NCBI GenBank assembly: GCA_963727285.1
Contig: CAVSFF010000009.1
Span: 62,001-126,000, forward strand
Reading direction: 5' to 3'
Origin: CAITWD01 sp963727285
GTDB lineage: Bacteria; Actinomycetota; Thermoleophilia; Miltoncostaeales; Miltoncostaeaceae
DNA: 64,000 nt
The position numbers were made by a program, and so were the translations under genes. Position 1 is the stretch's first letter. Each line of letters begins with the position of its first letter. Shown here in pieces: positions 62,089 to 64,000 of this stretch. The notes beneath the pieces were generated by a model, which did not search any database, was not told the origin of the DNA, and saw nothing but the letters and a program-made list of their open reading frames with translations.

Positions 62089-63093
62089 GTGACCGACGCG
62101 ATCGTCGTCGAGGGACTGGTACGCGAATTCAAGGGCGGCATCCGAGCCGTCGACGGCATCGACCTGCACGTCGGCTCGGGCGAGGTCTATGGCTTTCTCG
62201 GCCCAACGGCGCCGGCAAGAGCACGACCGTCCGGATGCTGACCACGCTGCTGCGCCCGACCGGCGGGACCGCCAGCCGTCGCCGGGTTCGACGTCGTCAC
62301 CGACGCCGCCAGCGTGCGCCGTTCGATCGGCGTCGCCCTCCAGGACGCCGCGATCGACCCGTTCATGACCGGGCGCGAGCTGCTGCGCCTGCAGGCCACC
62401 CTGCACGCGATTCCCCGGCACGACGGGGCACGCGCGGGCCGACGAGCTGCTCGACCGGGTCGGGCTCGACCGACGCCGCCGACCGGCGCGTCGGCACCTA
62501 CTCGGGCGGCATGCGCCGTCGCCTCGACCTGGCCCTGGCGCTCGTTCACGAGCCGGTCGTGCTGTTTCTGGACGAGCCCACGACCGGCCTCGACCCGACG
62601 TCGCGCGTCGCACTGTGGGAGGAGGTCCGCCGCCTGAACCGCGAGTCCGGGACGACGGTGTTCCTGACCACCCAGTACCTGGAGGAGGCGGACCAGCTGG
62701 CCGGGCGCGTCGGGATCATCGACGGCGGCAAGATCGTCGCCGAAGGCACCCCGACCGAACTGAAGGCCAGCGTCGGCGACCCCACGCTGATGATCACCCC
62801 GGCCGACCCCGAGCGGGTCGGCCGACGCCGCCGCCGTGCTGGTCGCAGTTCGGGCCGGTGGCCGACGGCAAGCCCGGCGCCGCCGCCGTCCGCCTGGCCG
62901 CGGGGGCCGAGGGCATCGCGCGGTCGTCCGTGCACTCGACGAGGCCGACGATCGCCACGCCGCGATCGATCTGCACCAGCCGACGCTCGACGACGTGTTC
63001 GTCATCAAGACCGGCCACCGCCTGGAGGGCGGCGGCGGCGCGGCAGCGCCGCGGCCGGACGCCGCTCGCGGTCGCAAGGGGCGCCGCGGATGA
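62089..63093 (+). CDS. ABC transporter ATPase, DrrA/daunorubicin-resistance type (seven frame breaks)
   Basis: ATP-binding subunit of an ABC-2 exporter. In order: LVREFKGGIRAVDGIDL, the Walker A region (disrupted near 62204, expected GPNGAGKST), SIGVALQDAAIDPFMTG (Q-loop), signature TYSGGMRRRLDLALAL, Walker B LFLDEPTTGLDP and the H-loop region LTTQYLEEADQLA. The C-terminal extension typical of DrrA ends in LHQPTLDDVFVIKTGH. The frame changes at about 62204, 62275, 62428, 62466, 62821, 62846 and 62919. AGAGG precedes the GTG. Coupled to the permease by ATGA. Confidence 0.88.
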
Positions 63094-63876
63094 GCCCCGC
63101 CGATCCTGCAGACCGCGGCGCTCGCGCGCCGCTCGATCAAATCGCGACATTCCGGTTCCCGCAGGCGTGGTTCCCGTCGCTGTTCTTCCCGCTCGTGCTG
63201 ATGGCGATCTTCACGGCGTCATTCGGGCGCTCGATCGGCTTCATCCCGGGGTTCCCGAACGTCGACGGTTTTCTCGAGCTTCGCGGTCACCGGCGCGATC
63301 GTGCAGGGCGTGCTGATCTCGGCCGTCGGCGCCGGCGCGTTCTTCGCCGGCGACATCGAAGGGGGCTTCTTCGATCGCTTGGTCTCCTCGCCGGCGTCGC
63401 GCTCGGCGATCCTGGTCAGCCGGCTCTGCGCGAGCGTGGTCTTGGCGCGTGGCCAGGCGACTTCTTCCTGCTGATCGCGATGATCTTCGGCGCGACCGTC
63501 CAAGGGCGGTGTCGTCGGCGCGCTGATCGTGATCGTGCTGGCGGCGCTGCTGGCGATCCCGATCGGGGGCCTCGGCATCTTCCTGGCACTGCGGACCGGC
63601 TCGGCCGAAGCCGTCCAGGGCATGTTCCCGCTGTTCTTCGCCCTGATGTTCTTCTCCTCGACGTTCTTCCCGCGCGAGACGATGACCGGCTGGTTCCAGG
63701 TCGGCGGCCGACATCAACCCGATCTCGCACCTGGTCGAGGGCATGCGGGCGCAGATCATCCGTGGTGTGGACTGGCAGAAGGCGGCGTCTCGTTTGCGAT
63801 CATCGTCGTGCTCGGCCGATCTACCGTGGGCGCCTGCGCCATCAGCCTGCGACGCCGCCTGGAGGGTGACGCGTGA
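63090..63876 (+). CDS. ABC-2 type exporter permease, DrrB-like (five frame breaks)
   Basis: Membrane subunit of about 260 residues. Visible helices include FPSLFFPLVLMAIFTASFG, FFLLIAMIFGATVQG, ALIVIVLAALLAIPIGGLG and PLFFALMFFSSTFFP, and the ABC-2 signature region EGGFFDRLVSSPASRSAIL. The frame changes at about 63279, 63459, 63507, 63706 and 63783. The stop overlaps the next permease start (GTGA). Confidence 0.85.
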
Positions 63877-64000
63877 GCGCATCCACCTTCGCCGCACCGC
63901 GTCGGTGTCCGGCGATGCTCGCCTGGCGCGCGCTGATCCTGGTCCGGCGCATGCCGGCGGTGTTCATCCCGTCGCTGGTCATGCCGCTGTTCATCCTCGT
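63873..64000 (+). CDS. Second ABC-2 permease (cut by window edge)
   Basis: GTG start overlapping the previous stop. The 42 visible residues end in a first membrane segment, MPAVFIPSLVMPLFILV, similar to DrrB/DrrC N-termini. The rest lies outside the window. Confidence 0.7.
   Translation, partial: MSASTFAAPRRCPAMLAWRALILVRRMPAVFIPSLVMPLFIL

Overview
The window is a dense, very GC-rich bacterial chromosome segment made almost entirely of housekeeping genes. Four features point to a deep-branching actinobacterium, perhaps of the Thermoleophilia type: an FtsR-like MerR regulator next to an FHA protein, an RsiG-like c-di-GMP anti-sigma factor, SepF, and a mycobacterial-type SerC. No phage, insertion sequence, CRISPR array or defence island was seen.

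Layout. 1-2 kb: operon rsiG-like / FHA / ftsR-like (leaves the left edge), then pgsA and tRNA-Pro(GGG). 2-8.5 kb: proS, ispG, rseP, dxr (translation, MEP isoprenoids, envelope) and an M42 aminopeptidase. 8.5-10.5 kb: marR and an MFS exporter, the only sizeable plus-strand genes before 60 kb. 10.5-15.3 kb: the conserved block rpsB-tsf-pyrH-frr-uppS-cdsA. 15.3-21.8 kb: rluD, lspA, a DUF167 gene, yggT, proC, sepF, yggS, pgeF, cca. 21.8-28.2 kb: his operon hisZ-hisG-hisD-hisB-hisH-hisA-hisF-ridA. 28-33.4 kb: murA, a class V aminotransferase, xseB, xseA, an FAD oxidoreductase. 33.5-39 kb: one 16S-23S-5S operon with promoter, boxA and terminator. 39-55.3 kb: tyrS, mpg, argH, a DegT aminotransferase, cimA, ilvE, leuB, leuD, leuC, leuA, serC, serA, ilvC, ilvN. 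55.3-58.5 kb: gatB-gatA-gatC. 58.5-64 kb: a CopC-CopD protein, an anti-sigma-like membrane protein, ctaA, a DksA/TraR zinc-finger protein and a DrrAB-type ABC exporter that leaves the right edge.

Nearly all genes lie on the minus strand. Many overlap by ATGA or GTGA, so long translationally coupled operons are likely. Regulation visible in the DNA includes a leaderless Leu-rich leader peptide in front of leuA, a palindrome in the marR/M42 divergent promoter, and several starts placed 6-8 nt after a TANNNT box, the signature of leaderless mRNA.

Quality warning. Twenty-nine reading-frame breaks occur in otherwise normal genes, including cdsA, hisA, argH, leuC, ilvE and serC. Twenty-three have the same phase and can be repaired by restoring one GC unit to give GCGC. 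Twenty-one of the 29 lie after about 59.1 kb. These look like sequence errors rather than pseudogenes, so the broken genes are given here as single CDS.
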